From contig OX459098.1 in assembly GCA_949775045.1 (NCBI GenBank), positions 19,800,944 through 19,864,943 on the forward strand: a DNA stretch of 64,000 bases. The letters are read 5' to 3'. The stretch comes from Metridium senile (taxonomy: Eukaryota > Cnidaria > Anthozoa > Actiniaria > Metridiidae). Each line of letters starts with the position of its first letter. Positions within the stretch are counted from its first letter, which is position 1. Positions 1 through 11,260 of this stretch are shown one piece after another. The notes beneath the pieces were generated by a model that saw only the letters and a program-made list of their open reading frames with translations, searched no databases and had not been told where the DNA came from. The translations under genes and the position numbers were made by a program.

Positions 1-489
1 CGCTAATTTAAATCATTGCGTGGTAAAGAGAGTAGTTGCAAGAAATATACGTTTGGACATGTAGGGAATTGATGGAAATATGATGAAAAAAATGAACCAT
101 GTGAGATTCATTATACCCACAACCCGCAGTGCATGGTGGGTTGGTCCGGAAACAAGATGCTGTAACTGAGAGAGGAATTGACAAAAGTTCAAGAGAATTC
201 ACGTGAAAAATTAGATGCGCTTGACTCGATTAAAAAACGGAAAGTTTATTTGAAGAACTCAAAAATATCTGAATAATATAGTCTATTCAGGAAGTTAATT
301 TTCCACTCTTCGTCCTCTAATTTCCCTAATTGAAAATACACACAGGGACAGTGAATATAGTGGACTGCATGTAAAACAAACATCTAACAATATATCGATA
401 AAACACAAGAATAAAGAACAGCAGAAATATTCAATAAGAAAGGTAGTCCCTTCAGCTAGTAGTAAGCCGGTCTCCCAGGAAGCCGACAG
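1..489. other. No gene seen (left edge)
   Basis: AT-rich sequence with only short chance reading frames. Gene A begins mid-gene in this window, so this is probably its first intron or upstream DNA; that is inference from phase and not directly visible. Confidence 0.4.
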
Positions 490-1005
490 TAATCACAAAA
501 CACTTAAAGCAACAACAACAACACTTAAAGCAACAACAACAACAACACTTAAATCAACAACAACAAAAATTGTAGCATCGGCAACAACAACAACAACTAT
601 ATCAACTGCATCAACAACACTTCAATCAGCAACACAATTGTAGCAGCAACAACAACACTTAAATCAACAACAACAACAACAACAACAATTGTAGCATCAA
701 CAACAGCAACAACTATATCAACTGCATCAACAACACTCAGCAACAATCAGCAACAAAATTGTAGCAACAACAACAACACTTAAATCAACAACAACAACAA
801 CAACAAAAATGTAACAACAACAACAACAACAACACAACAACAACAACAATTGTAACAACAACAATTATAGCAACATCAACAACATTTAAAGCAGCAACAA
901 CAACAGCAACAACAACCATAACACTGACAATGGCAACACTGATCAGGTAGCCACAACATTGACAATTACACCAACATCAATGAGGATAGCAACAATTGTT
1001 GGAGT
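490..1005. repeat. Degenerate (CAA)n-rich low-complexity block
   Basis: Long runs of CAA/ACA trinucleotides are broken by a recurring theme of CACTTAAATCAACAAC followed by a TTGTAGCA-type spacer. It looks like a decayed microsatellite with a longer superimposed period. Confidence 0.8.
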
Positions 1006-1013
1006 ATATATTT

Positions 1014-1204
1014 AAGCAATAGAAGCCAGTTCCTATGACTCTACCGGTGAAATAGAGCACGCGGGATGTTGGGAGAAACACGAGAAAAGTTATAAAATCA
1101 CGAGCTGAAAGCGAGTGATTTTATAACTTTTTCGAGTGTTTCTAACAACATCCCAAGTGCTCTATTTCACTGGTAGAGTCATAGGAACTGGCTTCTATTG
1201 CTTT
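1014..1204. mobile_element. Palindromic MITE, CTCTACCGGTGAAATAGAGC family
   Basis: Two arms of about 90 bases are near-perfect inverted repeats (AAGCAATAGAAGCC at the left, GGCTTCTATTGCTT at the right) around a short loop near 1108. A fragment with the same CTCTACCGGTGAAATAGAGC motif lies near 2305. No coding capacity. Confidence 0.75.
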
Positions 1205-2830
1205 TATAATATAGCAATGCTGGTTTTCCGTAAAAACGTAGTTTTATTTGCTGATTAAAATTGTGATTCTCAAAACTAACACCAGTGCCCAATGAACCAA
1301 TCATAATCAGTGTACTATTGAGCAATCTTGACCAAAAAGGACCAAGGTGCTGTTCACTTTCTTCCCGGGTCTTTTTGCTAGCTAAAAAGAAGGAATTTCA
1401 TTTATAAAACTGTTAAAACATAGCTTTGGTTGATTTCTGTGGCTAAAAACAAAAACCTTTAGCTGAACTCTTGCATGAGACTGACATGTATAGAGCAATT
1501 CAAGCGAATTTGAGTGGTGAAAGCCGTGCCGACTGACAGCAATTTATCACACTGAGAAAAAAAACAGTTTGAACAAGACAAGCTTGCTGTGTACAACGTT
1601 TTGAAGTTAAAAAGAACAAAGACCACATCTACAAGATTACTTAGGCTGCTGAAAGTATGTATTTATTTACTTTTAATCAAACGTTTGCAGGTTTAAGGTC
1701 TATCAGTTTCTGTTTTCATTTTGACGAGACAATTGAAAGATAATTGTAAATCTGCCTTTTTGTTCACATTGCTTGTTTTCAAACATGGTTTATTTATAAG
1801 AATAAAAAACTTGAAAGCACATTTATAATTCTGTAATTGATTGTGTGTTTGTTTGTTTTTATAAAACAACATATAATATTTTGCCGTCGATAAATTCAAC
1901 GAACATGCAAGTTATTTGTTCAAGATTAATCGAGTTCAATTGCAAAAAATTCTTACTTATTCACTATGAAATTATCTTCATATGTCAAGGATAAAATGAA
2001 GTAAAAATTATTGCCACTTTGAAACGCTGTTTTCCTTTTGTTTTTGTTTGTTTTGATCAAATTCAACTTTTGACTTCCAACTTTACAGTTTGTCTAAAGG
2101 CGGCGTATTTTCAAAGCCATGTCTCTGATTTTTGTCGCCTTTGAATTGCATTTCATTGCACCGTAGGCTTCAGGGTTTAGGTTACCAGAAAGTTCACAAG
2201 ATGGAAAGTCTTTTTACATTTTAATAGCCGTTTTTAGTAGATGTAGTAGCTTATAACAGAACAACTCTTATTAAAATTGTGAGCTGTCAATCAAAAACCA
2301 TGTCTCTACCGGTGAAATAGAGCATAGCTTTTTTGAGTAAATCAACCAATCAGAGCTTACGTACTATCTAAGCTATATTATAATATATAATATAATAAAG
2401 TGTTATTAAATGTACCGGAGTTTTATTGAGAACAAAACGAACGGTGCATTTGCATAAGTACGTTAAGTATAATATATGCTACTACCAAATCTACTTTACG
2501 ATGGCGATGATTATAAAAGCAACCTTTGTGTTAAGTCAGCCGGATGATCAACAACCAGCAGAACTGTTCAACATGTTAATTAATTGTATTTTAAACATCT
2601 GAGGGCATGTTTAACATGTCAGTAATCCAGGTCGTGCTGGGAATTACAGCTCAAGAGGATATTAGAAATATCTCGAGTCAAAACACAGACCTCACCGCTG
2701 AGTCATATGACCTGACGCACAGCCAAACATAGACTAAAACTATGTGGAACAGTTTGAGAAATAAAACTGTGTTGGATTGTGTTAAATGTATTCTTGTTTT
2801 ACTGGAAACAAATATCATTTGATATGTATA
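1205..2830. other. AT-rich non-coding DNA
   Basis: No supported gene. It contains a partial copy of the CTCTACCGGTG MITE near 2305-2325 and (AT)-rich runs near 2385. Nothing else was recognised. Confidence 0.4.
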
Positions 2831-2932
2831 GTTTAATAAACGAGCAGGAGTGTTTTATCAGGTTTAAAATCCCGAGGGCGAAGCCTAAGGGATTTTAAAC
2901 CTGATAAAACACGTTCTGCGAGTTTATTGAAC
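2831..2932. mobile_element. Hairpin MITE, GTTTAATAAACGAGCAGG family (copy 1)
   Basis: A palindrome of about 100 bases: GTTTAATAAACGAGCAGGAG and a GTTTTATCAGG segment are mirrored by CCTGATAAAAC and GTTTATTGAAC. The same hairpin occurs at 25205-25306 (intron of gene B) and 54081-54180 (intron of gene C). Confidence 0.75.
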
Positions 2933-3104
2933 GGCTTAAAAAACTCATTAGTAATTCATGACCATTTTGTCCAATATCGATGAAACAAAAGAAAACGGAA
3001 GGTTGTTTGCATTTGGGAATTGATCTACACTAATAATAGAGGAATGCTAACCAACTTGAATGCTAATGAGCTTGATGACATTTTGTTGCAAACTTTTCAT
3101 CGAT

Positions 3105-3201
3105 TGCCTCAGTGGCATAATGGCTTAAAGCTCGGATACATCCAAGCAGAAAATCTCGGTTCGAATCCTGGCATTGGCACTCATGATCAAAGTCTTTTTT
3201 T
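3105..3201 (+). ncRNA. tRNA-like Pol III unit (SINE or tRNA relic)
   Basis: TGGCATAATGG at 3113-3123 fits the A-box consensus, and GGTTCGAATCC at 3158-3168 fits the B-box exactly. A run of seven T follows at 3195-3201 as a possible Pol III terminator. The acceptor stem pairs poorly, so this is more likely a tRNA-derived SINE head or tRNA pseudogene than a working tRNA. Confidence 0.5.
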
Positions 3202-3204
3202 CGC

Positions 3205-4147
3205 CAAAAATCTAAAAGTAAATTATTTCTAAGTCTGATGTTCACTCGTCAGTAGAGATGGGGAGATGGGGGGAAGGGTAATATCTGAATTATGGACATG
3301 AAGCATTATATAATGACACATGTGCCATTATATAATCCTTCATGTTCATTTGCATTCCATTGTCCTTCTATTCTACACCATAATCCCTCCGCGTTTCAAA
3401 CGTAGATTATGCGGTATACAATGCTTTCCTCGTGACCAGAGAGGAGCAACGGATTGGACAAAATGGTCATGAATTATTAATGAGTTTTTTAAAAAAGATA
3501 TATCAATTTGATATTTGCTGTTTGCAAATTGTTGTATTTAGTGGAGCGTATTCAGGGTGGAATTTGCACATTACAATGCATAGTGATTAGGTACAGGGTA
3601 TAGAAGTTAACTAGTAATTAAGTTCGAAGGTATCTCTTTACTAGCCTTTTTACACATTTTCTTTTAAATGAAATATTATATAATTCTCTCACGTTATCCA
3701 TGTACACTAGGCTTGATATACATGGCTAAATAAATGAGATGCTCCCTCCTGGATATGGTTGTGCAGTTGTATATTAATAAGTTTATAAATAATTTGAATG
3801 CGGTTCACTGCAGAGTGATTAGAATATAAAACATTTTGGCTTTGGCGCATTTTTTAAAAGTTCAGTTTACAACAGTAATATGATAATGAAAATTTAAGGA
3901 TACCTTAAAGAAATTCAATTAAGAGAGAAAAAGTTTACGCAAAAAATAAAACAATTTAATGCCCTTAAATTAATTTTTCTGGCAAAAAAAGGCGAAAATT
4001 AATGCCCGCGAAATATGCCTGTTCCGATTTCGCGAAATTAAGTGTCCGCGAAAATTAGTACGAATAAGGTACTATGCAAAGTTTCATTAATAGGTCACTT
4101 TTAACTTATTCAACGAAAGTAAATGTTAATTTGTTTTAAAGTTTCAG
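3205..4147. other. Non-coding DNA upstream of first visible gene A exon
   Basis: No gene supported. A short inverted repeat around 3300-3350 (GCATTATATAATG type) and a fragment rich in TTTCGCGAAATTA near 4010-4070 are visible. Probably intron 1 of gene A. Confidence 0.4.
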
Positions 4148-4230
4148 CCGTCCCTACGCCAGTGATTACAAAACCTGCAATCGTTCAAGCTTTACAAGGA
4201 GAGAATGGGAAAGAGACACAAGATTTACTG
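4148..4230 (+). CDS. Gene A exon 2-equivalent (83 nt)
   Basis: A TTTCAG acceptor precedes it and a GTATAT donor follows. Read in phase 1 it gives A-VPTPVITKPAIVQALQGEN followed by GKETQDLL. Length (83 nt) and phases (1 in, 0 out) are identical to exon 2 of genes B and C, although the protein sequence is unrelated and contains Pro, so a canonical coiled coil is unlikely. Confidence 0.65.
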
Positions 4231-6234
4231 GTATATAATATAATGGACGGCTTATTTTATGTATAAATGACTTGAATACTTGGCCCACTTAATAAACAGA
4301 CAAACGACGGAGAATGAAAGAATGGAGGAAAGAAGAAAGTAAAGGAGGACGGATCGATGGAATGTTTGAAGAAATTAATGAGTAAATGAATGAACATATG
4401 GTAGATGGATGGATGAAGAGTGAATGGATGAATGGATGGATGGATAAATAGATGGATGGATGAATAAATGGATGAATGGAGGAAAGAAGAAAGTAAGGAA
4501 GGATGGATCGATGGATTGTTTGAAGAAATTAATTAGTAAATGAATGAATATATGGTAGATGGATGGATGAATGAATAAATGGATGAATGGATGGATGAAT
4601 AGATGGATGGATGAATAAATGGATGAATGGAGGAAAGAAGAAAGTAAGGAAGGATGGATCGATGGATTGTTTGAAGAAATTAATTAGTAAATGAATGAAT
4701 ATATGGTAGATGGATGGATGAAGAGTGAATGGATGAATGGATGGATGGATAAATAGATGGATGGATGAATAAATGGATGAATGGAGGAAAGAAGAAAGTA
4801 AGGAAGGATGGATCGATGGATTGTTTGAAGAAATTAATTAGTAAATGAATGAATATATGGTAGATGGATGGATGAATGAATAAATGGATGAAAGAATGGA
4901 TGATTAATTAATGAATTATTTAATTAAAGAAGAAGTGAGTGGGTGAATAAATAAATGAATAAATATATGGTTGTATGGATCGATGGATTTTTTTCGATGG
5001 ATAAATAAATAAATGAATATGTATGAATGAAATCAGGCTACCATATCATTTCGCCCTATAGAGTCAATTCTCCTTGTATTACAAAAACATATCTTCCAAT
5101 TACGCGCTCATCTGGTTACTTATTAATTTCCAGATATCCCTAATCAAGAACATCACCTTCGCCGCACTCCATCCAGGGCCAAGAGGACCTCCAGGGCCAA
5201 GAGGACCTCCAGGGCCGAAAGGAATCAAGGGAGATCATGGTAGTTCTGGACCAGCTGGAGTTCCCGGTAGTAAAGGAGAGAGAGGGCCGTCCGGTCCAGC
5301 AGGTCCCCGCGGGCTTAATGGTATTCAAGGTGACCAAGGCATTCAAGGTCCTCAAGGTGTAAGGGGGGTGCCAGGCGTCAATGGTAGTCAAGGAGAACGA
5401 GGTCTCCAAGGTTTAAGAGGGGTTCCTGGATTCAATGGTACTAATGGAGAACGAGGTCTCCAAGGTTTAAGAGGGGTTCCTGGATTCAATGGTAGTCAAG
5501 GAGTACCAGGAATTCCTGGACCATCTGGTGCTGGTAACTTGAGTGCTTGTATTTATAAAAGCATCACCAAGAAAACGTCAGTAGGCAATAATTCAAAAAC
5601 CGATTCCAAGATAACAGAAACGATAGTAAGTACTAACTATATATTTATATCACTCACAGTTAAATTATCTATTATACAACTATTTCAAAAATCGTTGTCT
5701 TGGCCGAAGCTACGGTCCACACTCTAAAGCCTGCAAAGGATGTCGGTTATATATATGGACTTGATCATTTGTGATTTATTGCACGTTCTTTTAAAAAAAT
5801 ATTTATATTTATATCTACAACAACAACACCTTGTTATGGTCATATAACACAAACACGTATGCTATGAATAAAATCAAAATATGCTATGAATATATAGATA
5901 ACAAGAGAAGAAATACCGACATCCTTTGCAGGCTTCAGAGTGTGGACTGTGGCTTTGTTTGCGACAACGATTTTTGAATAGGTGTATACTATTTTAAATA
6001 TTCTATACGACTATTGATTGGTTGATTGTTTTACAGGACAGAAAGTACATTGGTGTAACATGCTCAACTAATGTCGCAGCAGTCCATGAACTGTCCAGCG
6101 GAACCGATAACCTGAACCAGAGATGGTATAATTGTTATTGTGCTGGGTCGGTCAAAAACCTTATTCCAACATGGCCATATCTATCTAAAATGCATTGTCA
6201 TATTCACTACTGGGACTGTCCTAAAATATCTTAA
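4148..6234 (+). CDS. Gene A: membrane-anchored collagen-like protein, 5'-incomplete
   Basis: Three exons are visible: 4148-4230, 5134-5625 and 6037-6234 (stop TAA). About 256 residues are seen. The first visible exon opens in phase 1, the phase in which the anchor-encoding exon 1 ends in genes B to D, so exon 1 probably lies left of the window. The chain is a linker of about 28 residues, an N-glycosylation sequon (NIT), about 40 uninterrupted Gly-X-Y triplets, then a Cys-containing tail. The last exon is a 65-residue domain with five Cys ending YWDCP. Genes B and C have two further coil exons that are not seen here; the space holds GATG repeats instead. The likely role is a cell-surface or pericellular trimeric collagen, inferred from architecture. 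The C-terminal domain matches no family I recognise. Confidence 0.82.
4290..4990. repeat. (GATG)n array with ~155-bp higher-order repeat, in gene A intron
   Basis: GGATGGATGAATGAAT-type units are organised into longer units carrying the landmark GGAGGAAAGAAGAAAGTA. The landmark recurs near 4321, 4471, 4627 and 4782, giving a period of about 155 bases. The array fills the intron where genes B and C carry two extra coil exons. Confidence 0.85.
5134..5625 (+). CDS. Gene A collagen exon
   Basis: A TTTCCAG acceptor and a GTAAGT donor bound 164 codons, phase 0 at both ends. The exon starts ISLIKNIT (NIT sequon aligned with VSNIT of gene B) and continues with about 40 perfect Gly-X-Y triplets. Three GER triplets occur in settings such as GSKGER and GSQGER. 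An 18-residue unit beginning GERGLQGLRG is tandemly duplicated. It ends with GAGNLSACIYK, aligning with [11 protein letters not shown] of genes B and C. Confidence 0.9.
5673..5988. mobile_element. MITE with ATACACCTATTTCA-type ends, in gene A last intron
   Basis: The left end (TACAACTATTTCAAAAATCG, then ACGGTCCACACTCTAAAGCC) is the inverted complement of the right end (GGCTTCAGAGTGTGGACTGT, then TTTTTGAATAGGTGTATA). A related, longer copy lies at 48068-48990, with a different element nested inside it. Confidence 0.8.
6037..6234 (+). CDS. Gene A C-terminal Cys-rich domain exon
   Basis: The acceptor is TTTTACAG and the exon ends in TAA. The 65 residues begin DRKYIGVTCSTN and end MHCHIHYWDCPKIS. 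Positions shared with genes B and C are I-G-x-x-C-S-x-N, an N/R-x-x-Y-x-C-x-C core, x-C-x, and the terminal Y-W-[DE]-C-P. A sixth conserved Cys lies at the end of the collagen exon. Confidence 0.9.
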   Translation, partial: DRKYIGVTCSTNVAAVHELSSGTDNLNQRWYNCYCAGSVKNLIPTWPYLSKMHCHIHYWDCPKIS

Positions 6235-6246
6235 AAACTCTTTAAT

Positions 6247-6580
6247 TCAATACACCTATTTCAAGAACCATTGTCGAAGAAAAAGGCATTGCAAGGCCGA
6301 AAGGAATTATGGGTATACGTCCAAAACGAATGATCTATAAAATACGAGTTAATTGACTACAAGCAACACTTGTTGTCTCATAATAACCTATGTGTCCTTG
6401 ACTAAGAGTAAAGTTTGTAAACACCTCGATTATCCATGTTGAGAACATACCCATTATTCCATCTGCCTTGGAATAATCCATCGCATTTGACAACCTTTTT
6501 GAATTAGGTGTACAATAGTTGGCCTGCGTCACATCCGGAATTTGTATTCATAAAAGAAATTCCGCATGCGACGCAGGCTA
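6247..6580. mobile_element. Fold-back MITE plus small TAGCCTGCG-like palindrome
   Basis: 6247-6513 is an imperfect fold-back (ATACACCTATTTCAAGAACC at the left, TTTTTGAATTAGGTGTACAA at the right). It is followed directly by a 60-base palindrome (GCCTGCGTCACATCCGGAA against CCGCATGCGACGCAGGCTA). The outer ends of the latter match the element at 63372-63659. Confidence 0.6.
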
Positions 6581-7247
6581 GCAATAGAGGACTGAAGTCT
6601 TATTATTGACGGCCTCAAAAATAGAAGTTCTCTGAGAATATTGAAAATACTCTCTTAGTTCTGGTAGCTGCAAGGACGAAACGGCGTCTGAGCTAACCGG
6701 CGCTGTTCAGAATATTATAGCGAACAGATAAAATCTGGACGGGTCTCCTAGAAGGAGAGCATGAAGTTGTAGTTTAAAAGTTTTACATACCTATCCAATA
6801 CTGGATGGATTTTATATTTGGATGAAATTTCAAGTGGTGGGCTTCCTGTCTCGGAAGTATCGAAGACCACGAGTACCAAGACAATTTCACATTTTAAAAC
6901 AATGTTTAATGAAAAGCTTTTAAACTACAGCCCACAATTTCATCACATTAGTGATATAAACAGGAAAATATTATCAACAAGAACCAAAATGGTTTTATAT
7001 GTAGCTTGTGCATAGCGCTTTTTGTAGATAGAGTTAACATAATTATTTAGTTTATATTATTACTAGTTGTTATTATTATTATTAATTATCATTAGTGTAG
7101 TATTGGTTTGGACTCAATGCTTGTACGAGCGACTGAACAATTGATGTATATATATACTTATTTTACTGAGTGTTTTTTGTTTTTATATTTTTACAAAATA
7201 AGTAAATATTTCTGCAATTCTTTTAAGGATGCGATGACTTTGAATTT
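6581..7247. other. Intergenic DNA, no gene supported
   Basis: Short reading frames only, including a 65-codon frame near 6818 with no family signature. No repeats recognised apart from AT-rich runs. Confidence 0.35.
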
Positions 7248-7520
7248 ATAAAGATGGATGGATGGATGAATGAATGAACAAATGAATGATTGAATGACTG
7301 AATTAAAAAATGGATGGATGAATGGATGGATGGATGAATGGATGGATGGATGGATAGATGAATAAATGAACAAATGAATGATTGAATGACTGAATTAAAG
7401 AATGGATGAATGGATGGATGAATGGATGGATGGATGGATTAATGGATTAATGGATGGATGAATGGATGGACTAAATAATGAATGAATGAATGAATAAATG
7501 ATGGATGGATGAATATATTG
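7248..7520. repeat. (GGAT/GAAT)n microsatellite
   Basis: GGATGGATGAATGAAT-type tetranucleotide repeat. Minus-strand Ser-Ile-His-Pro frames here are products of the repeat. Confidence 0.9.
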
Positions 7521-7916
7521 GTTGGTTTTGATAAATAAGCAAGCGAATAAATGCTATTTTTTTACATTTTTGCTACAAGGAATATTTGATTATATAAAAG
7601 ACTACTAAATACGTATAATAATAAGCTAATAAACTACATGAATTTAGCAACTCGTCTTCAATGGTTTTACTTCCTCTTAAACTACTAGCTTGCAATATAA
7701 TAAACGGGGAAGCCAGTGCTGAGCACTCTAGAAGATACCAAATTAAAAATACCACAAATGCCTGTTACAACATGCACGTAAAGTATTATGTCCTGTCATT
7801 AAGGTTTTAAATGAAAATATAATTTGGCAAATTGACTTCTTCTCTGCAGGCACCACTAGCACTGTCATGTGTTTCCTGTTCAAAAACGTTTTCCCTGCGG
7901 CTACGAAGAGCTTACC

Positions 7917-8158
7917 ATATGTACTCGAATAAGCGTCGTCCTCGAATAAGCGCCGCATTTTAACGCTATAATGTTTAATACTCTAGAACAGCATTGGAAA
8001 TACATTATTATATAAAGCTATATTCTCCAGTTCAAAGTAATTATATGTCATCGCTCGCCCATTAAGTTATCTCCCAAATATCCATAGTTCTGATCAAGAA
8101 GGGGACAGTGTAGTCTCCCCCGCATAATAATAAGCGCCGCGGCGCTAATTCGAGTAAA
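7917..8158. mobile_element. Possible MITE with TACTCGAATAAGCG ends
   Basis: TACTCGAATAAGCGTCG at the left is roughly mirrored by CGGCGCTAATTCGAGTA at the right. AATAAGCGCCGC recurs inside. No target duplication was resolved. Confidence 0.45.
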
Positions 8159-8939
8159 CACGGTCGTCTCCTACGTAGCGTTGCGTGAAGACACTAAAAA
8201 AGGCTGCGAAGGAGACAGTCACTATGAAGAGCTACAATTTGTTTAAACTGGTCGACATCTAAAAATATCATTTAGTGGCAGGCACCAGCAGGTTTAAAAA
8301 AAACATTTCTCAATGTCATAATAATAAAAAGATCAGACATTTTTGGGGCGTTAGATATTTTAAACATGCGCTTAGTTTTGCCTAAATTGGGAAAAAGGTG
8401 ACACGTTGAACTTATAGCAAATGAACCTAAACTAAAAGGGGGAGTTTTAACTGTTTTTGGCTCTATTAAATTGACGTCATTCGCGCTAATTTTGATCGAT
8501 GTATCCTCCGGTGTCCCAGAGAGGAACTTTTGAATTCCGATAAATCATCTTTGAGAACCTATTAGATGGATAGATCGTTTATTTAAATAACTACCCCTAG
8601 CAGCCAAAGGCTGAATTACGTATTAAGTAGAACTGAGACATTACATTTAAAGTAATTAAGTAGCTTCGTGAGGTGCTCAGACATGAAATTGCGTGCTAAT
8701 TCCAAACGATTGACATATTGATGACATAAAAGTATGTTATACCTTGGCAATGGCGCAGCATGGTCAGTCTCTCCCACGACGTCTCCGCAACAGGTCCTAG
8801 CCCATCAAACTACTATCCTGACCCATCATAACCTTAGTCAATGCTTGGTGTATCATTTCGTGTCCGGCCGCATGCGTGCCGGAACCTGTGGAGATGAAGG
8901 GGAAAGTTGAATAAAGGCGCAGTGACATACTGACCATTG
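8159..8939. other. Intergenic DNA, nothing recognised
   Basis: No coding frame with splice or family support, and no clear repeats. Confidence 0.35.
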
Positions 8940-9017
8940 TAGCCTGAGAAAACAGACGTTCTTTTGCTCCTCTTTCCGCCACAAAACTAAAGAAAGAACG
9001 TCTGTTTTCTCAGGCTA
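8940..9017. mobile_element. Palindromic MITE, TAGCCTGAGAAAACAGACG family
   Basis: A 78-base palindrome: TAGCCTGAGAAAACAGACGT at the left, ACGTCTGTTTTCTCAGGCTA at the right. A longer relative at 18311-18418 has a 10-base target duplication. Confidence 0.75.
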
Positions 9018-9859
9018 CAGCAACACTGCGTAATGTTTTGCATCAAGTTGTCTCGCAATGCCGTTGCGACATAAGTTGCTGAAGAAGTACACAGTGTAAA
9101 GGAGGCTGTCTCGCAATTCTTTTTGCTGTTGCAGACAGCATCGCACAAAGTAGAGTTCAGTTCTACTTTTCGCAACGGAACTCAGCAACTTGCAATGCCA
9201 CATTTTCAAGCATTGTGACATAAAGTTGCTGAGAAAATTGCACAGTGGAACAATGCCTAAAGAAACGCAAACTTATAGAGATGTAGGACCGTGAGGGACA
9301 GGGACTGGAAGACTGAAGTATAGATAAATTAAATCACGCGCCACCAATTTGCAAATTTTAGTCATTTCAAGAATCTTGCTTCATTGGTTTGGCCCAGGCC
9401 GTTTCACGAAGTGCGCATTAATGTTTGCCATTTCTCGAATAACGCGCCAGCTTTGAGCATTTCACGAATCGCGAACCAATATTCGCGAAATTCACACTGA
9501 TACAGGTAGATTTAAAACACAAGTTTGATGGAAGAAAAATGAATTAACCAACGACGATAAATTGTGTTTTTTATTTCAGATATATCGGTCAATTAAGAAA
9601 TTAATTTCAAAAAGATTAAATCCTAGAAGTAAAACTGTTGTTTTCTGTCACTTGTTTGTAACAATAAAAAATAGGCTAACATCGTTGTAATCATTTTCCA
9701 GGCTACGGACATATGAGCATTCATAATCTAAAATGCAATGCAGGTATTTGTTTTTTTGCAGGCATTGCCTTGTTCTTTTTTCTAATCTTTCTATTAACAC
9801 TTCGATAAATGATGATTGAATTAGACTATCATTCATTAATATTGTACATAATGATAGTT
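9018..9859. other. Intergenic DNA with TTTCGCG-type fragments
   Basis: Contains a GTTGCTGAGAA/GTTGCTGAAGA-type degenerate direct repeat near 9060-9240 and TTTCACGAA motifs near 9400-9490. No gene supported. Confidence 0.35.
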
Positions 9860-10190
9860 CATGCTTATAAAGCGCACTATACTATGTCTCAGTGCGCTAA
9901 AACAGTAAGATATAAAATCAGATTAACAAAATTAAATTATATAAACAAATAAGTCTTAAGTAAAGACTTGAATTGTTTAATGTTTTGGGCATCTCTGATG
10001 TTTTGTGGCAACGGCGGAGTTCCAGAGGGTTGATGCAGCTACAGAAAAAGCTCTTTGACCATACGTAGATGTTCTTATCCCTGTGGCTGGTTGAAGGAGG
10101 TTCTTTTTTTCAGATCTTTTTTCAGAATCATTAAACGCACATCGGACTTTACTCTCAAACCACAATGCATTGCAGTCAGGCATAGCATTT
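9860..10190 (-). pseudogene. CR1/L2-like LINE reverse transcriptase 3' remnant
   Basis: On the minus strand the frame from 10183 reads YGQRAFSVAASTLWNS. After a one-base shift it continues PPLPQNIRDAQNIKQFKSL and then LKTYLFI-stop. This is the usual C-terminal pattern of CR1/L2/Rex-type non-LTR reverse transcriptases (Y-G-x-R-A-F-S, LWN-LP, F-K-x-x-L-K). The frameshift and 5' truncation mark it as dead. The remaining 3' tail carries GCGC-bearing sequence. Confidence 0.7.
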
Positions 10191-10545
10191 TTCAGCTTTT
10201 TCTCTAATATTCATCTAGCCTCTTCGATAAAGATGATTGAATTAGACTATTATTCAGTAAATATTAGACATTCATTAAACGCGCTTCGGACTTTGCTCTC
10301 AGACCACAATGCATTGCAGGCAAATAGCGATGTTTTTGCTTAATCTTACGCTCATGCCAATCACAATCAAACTTTGTCAAAAAGGTGTAGTCGTTCAACT
10401 GTGACAAATCAGAATTTGACCCCAGACCACAATGCACTGCAGGAAAATAGCGATGTTCGCCTATTCACTTCAATCAACCTTTTTCAAAAGATATTCTCGT
10501 TCAGACCACAATGCACTGCAGTCATAGTAATTACTTTGTTTTGCT
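10130..10545. repeat. Irregular direct repeat around CCACAATGCAYTGCAG
   Basis: ACCACAATGCATTGCAG or its CACTGCAG variant occurs near 10160, 10300, 10427 and 10505. Each copy has similar flanks (GACTTTGCTCTCAGACC before, AAATAGCGATGTT after). The first copy overlaps the LINE remnant. Confidence 0.6.
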
Positions 10546-10870
10546 AATTCCAATTCCACTCAACCTTTTTGCAAAGGCTGTACGAGGTCAATGTCAACTA
10601 AAAAGCTGATGAAATCAAGGAAAGGCGTCATGATGAAAATCCTAGTTTTAACTCTTCTAATAAAGTACAGATATCCGTTAACATCGGTGGTACTTAGACA
10701 TCCTGCTCTAGCATCCTTTAGCCGGGAGGTTTATTACGAACTATGCGAGATTCGCTTTCAAGGTTGCTTATACCACACTTTCTGTAATGTTTCTACATGA
10801 AGTGAATAGTTGAATAGTGAAATGTTTCTTGATTTGAGTGATGCGTCTTTAAGTTATAAGGGTTTATACT
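10546..10870. other. Intergenic DNA, nothing recognised
   Basis: A 69-codon chance frame is present near 10591 without family or splice support. Confidence 0.3.
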
Positions 10871-10876
10871 TTCAAT

Positions 10877-11260
10877 ATGTTAATGACTGTACTGAGAGCA
10901 CGGCCTGTTAACCGGGAGGCCGGGGGTTCAAACCCTAGCCGGACCATCACTCAGGGTCTTAAACTAATTGAGGAGAATGTTATAACTTTGTATTTATTTC
11001 GGTTTATAATTGTTAGGCTTCGAGTCCTCTCGGATAAGGACGTTAAATCGGAGGTCCCGTCTCGCCACTCACACACTAACCATTAATCTGGGGACGTAAA
11101 AGAACGACTGAGGACGCAGGTCACGACCATCCTCAGTGAAAGGCCTACACTTACACTAATATATACTAATTACTAACAGCTAACTATAATGTGTAAAGCG
11201 CATTTGAATAAATACACATAGAAAGTGCGCTATATAAATGCATTATCATATCATATATCA
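10877..11260 (+). mobile_element. SINE-like element with Pol III B-box
   Basis: GGTTCAAACCC at 10925-10935 fits a Pol III B box, and the upstream AGCACGGCCTGTTAACCGGG resembles a tRNA-derived head. The 3' part carries GTGTAAAGCGCATTTG and a GTGCGCTATATAAATGCATT tail typical of animal SINE/LINE 3' ends. Confidence 0.5.

Noticed and set aside
5140..5409. Minus-strand frames opposite collagen exons (also 25716-25931, 55513-55707)
   Set aside because: Shadows of the Gly-X-Y coding strand.
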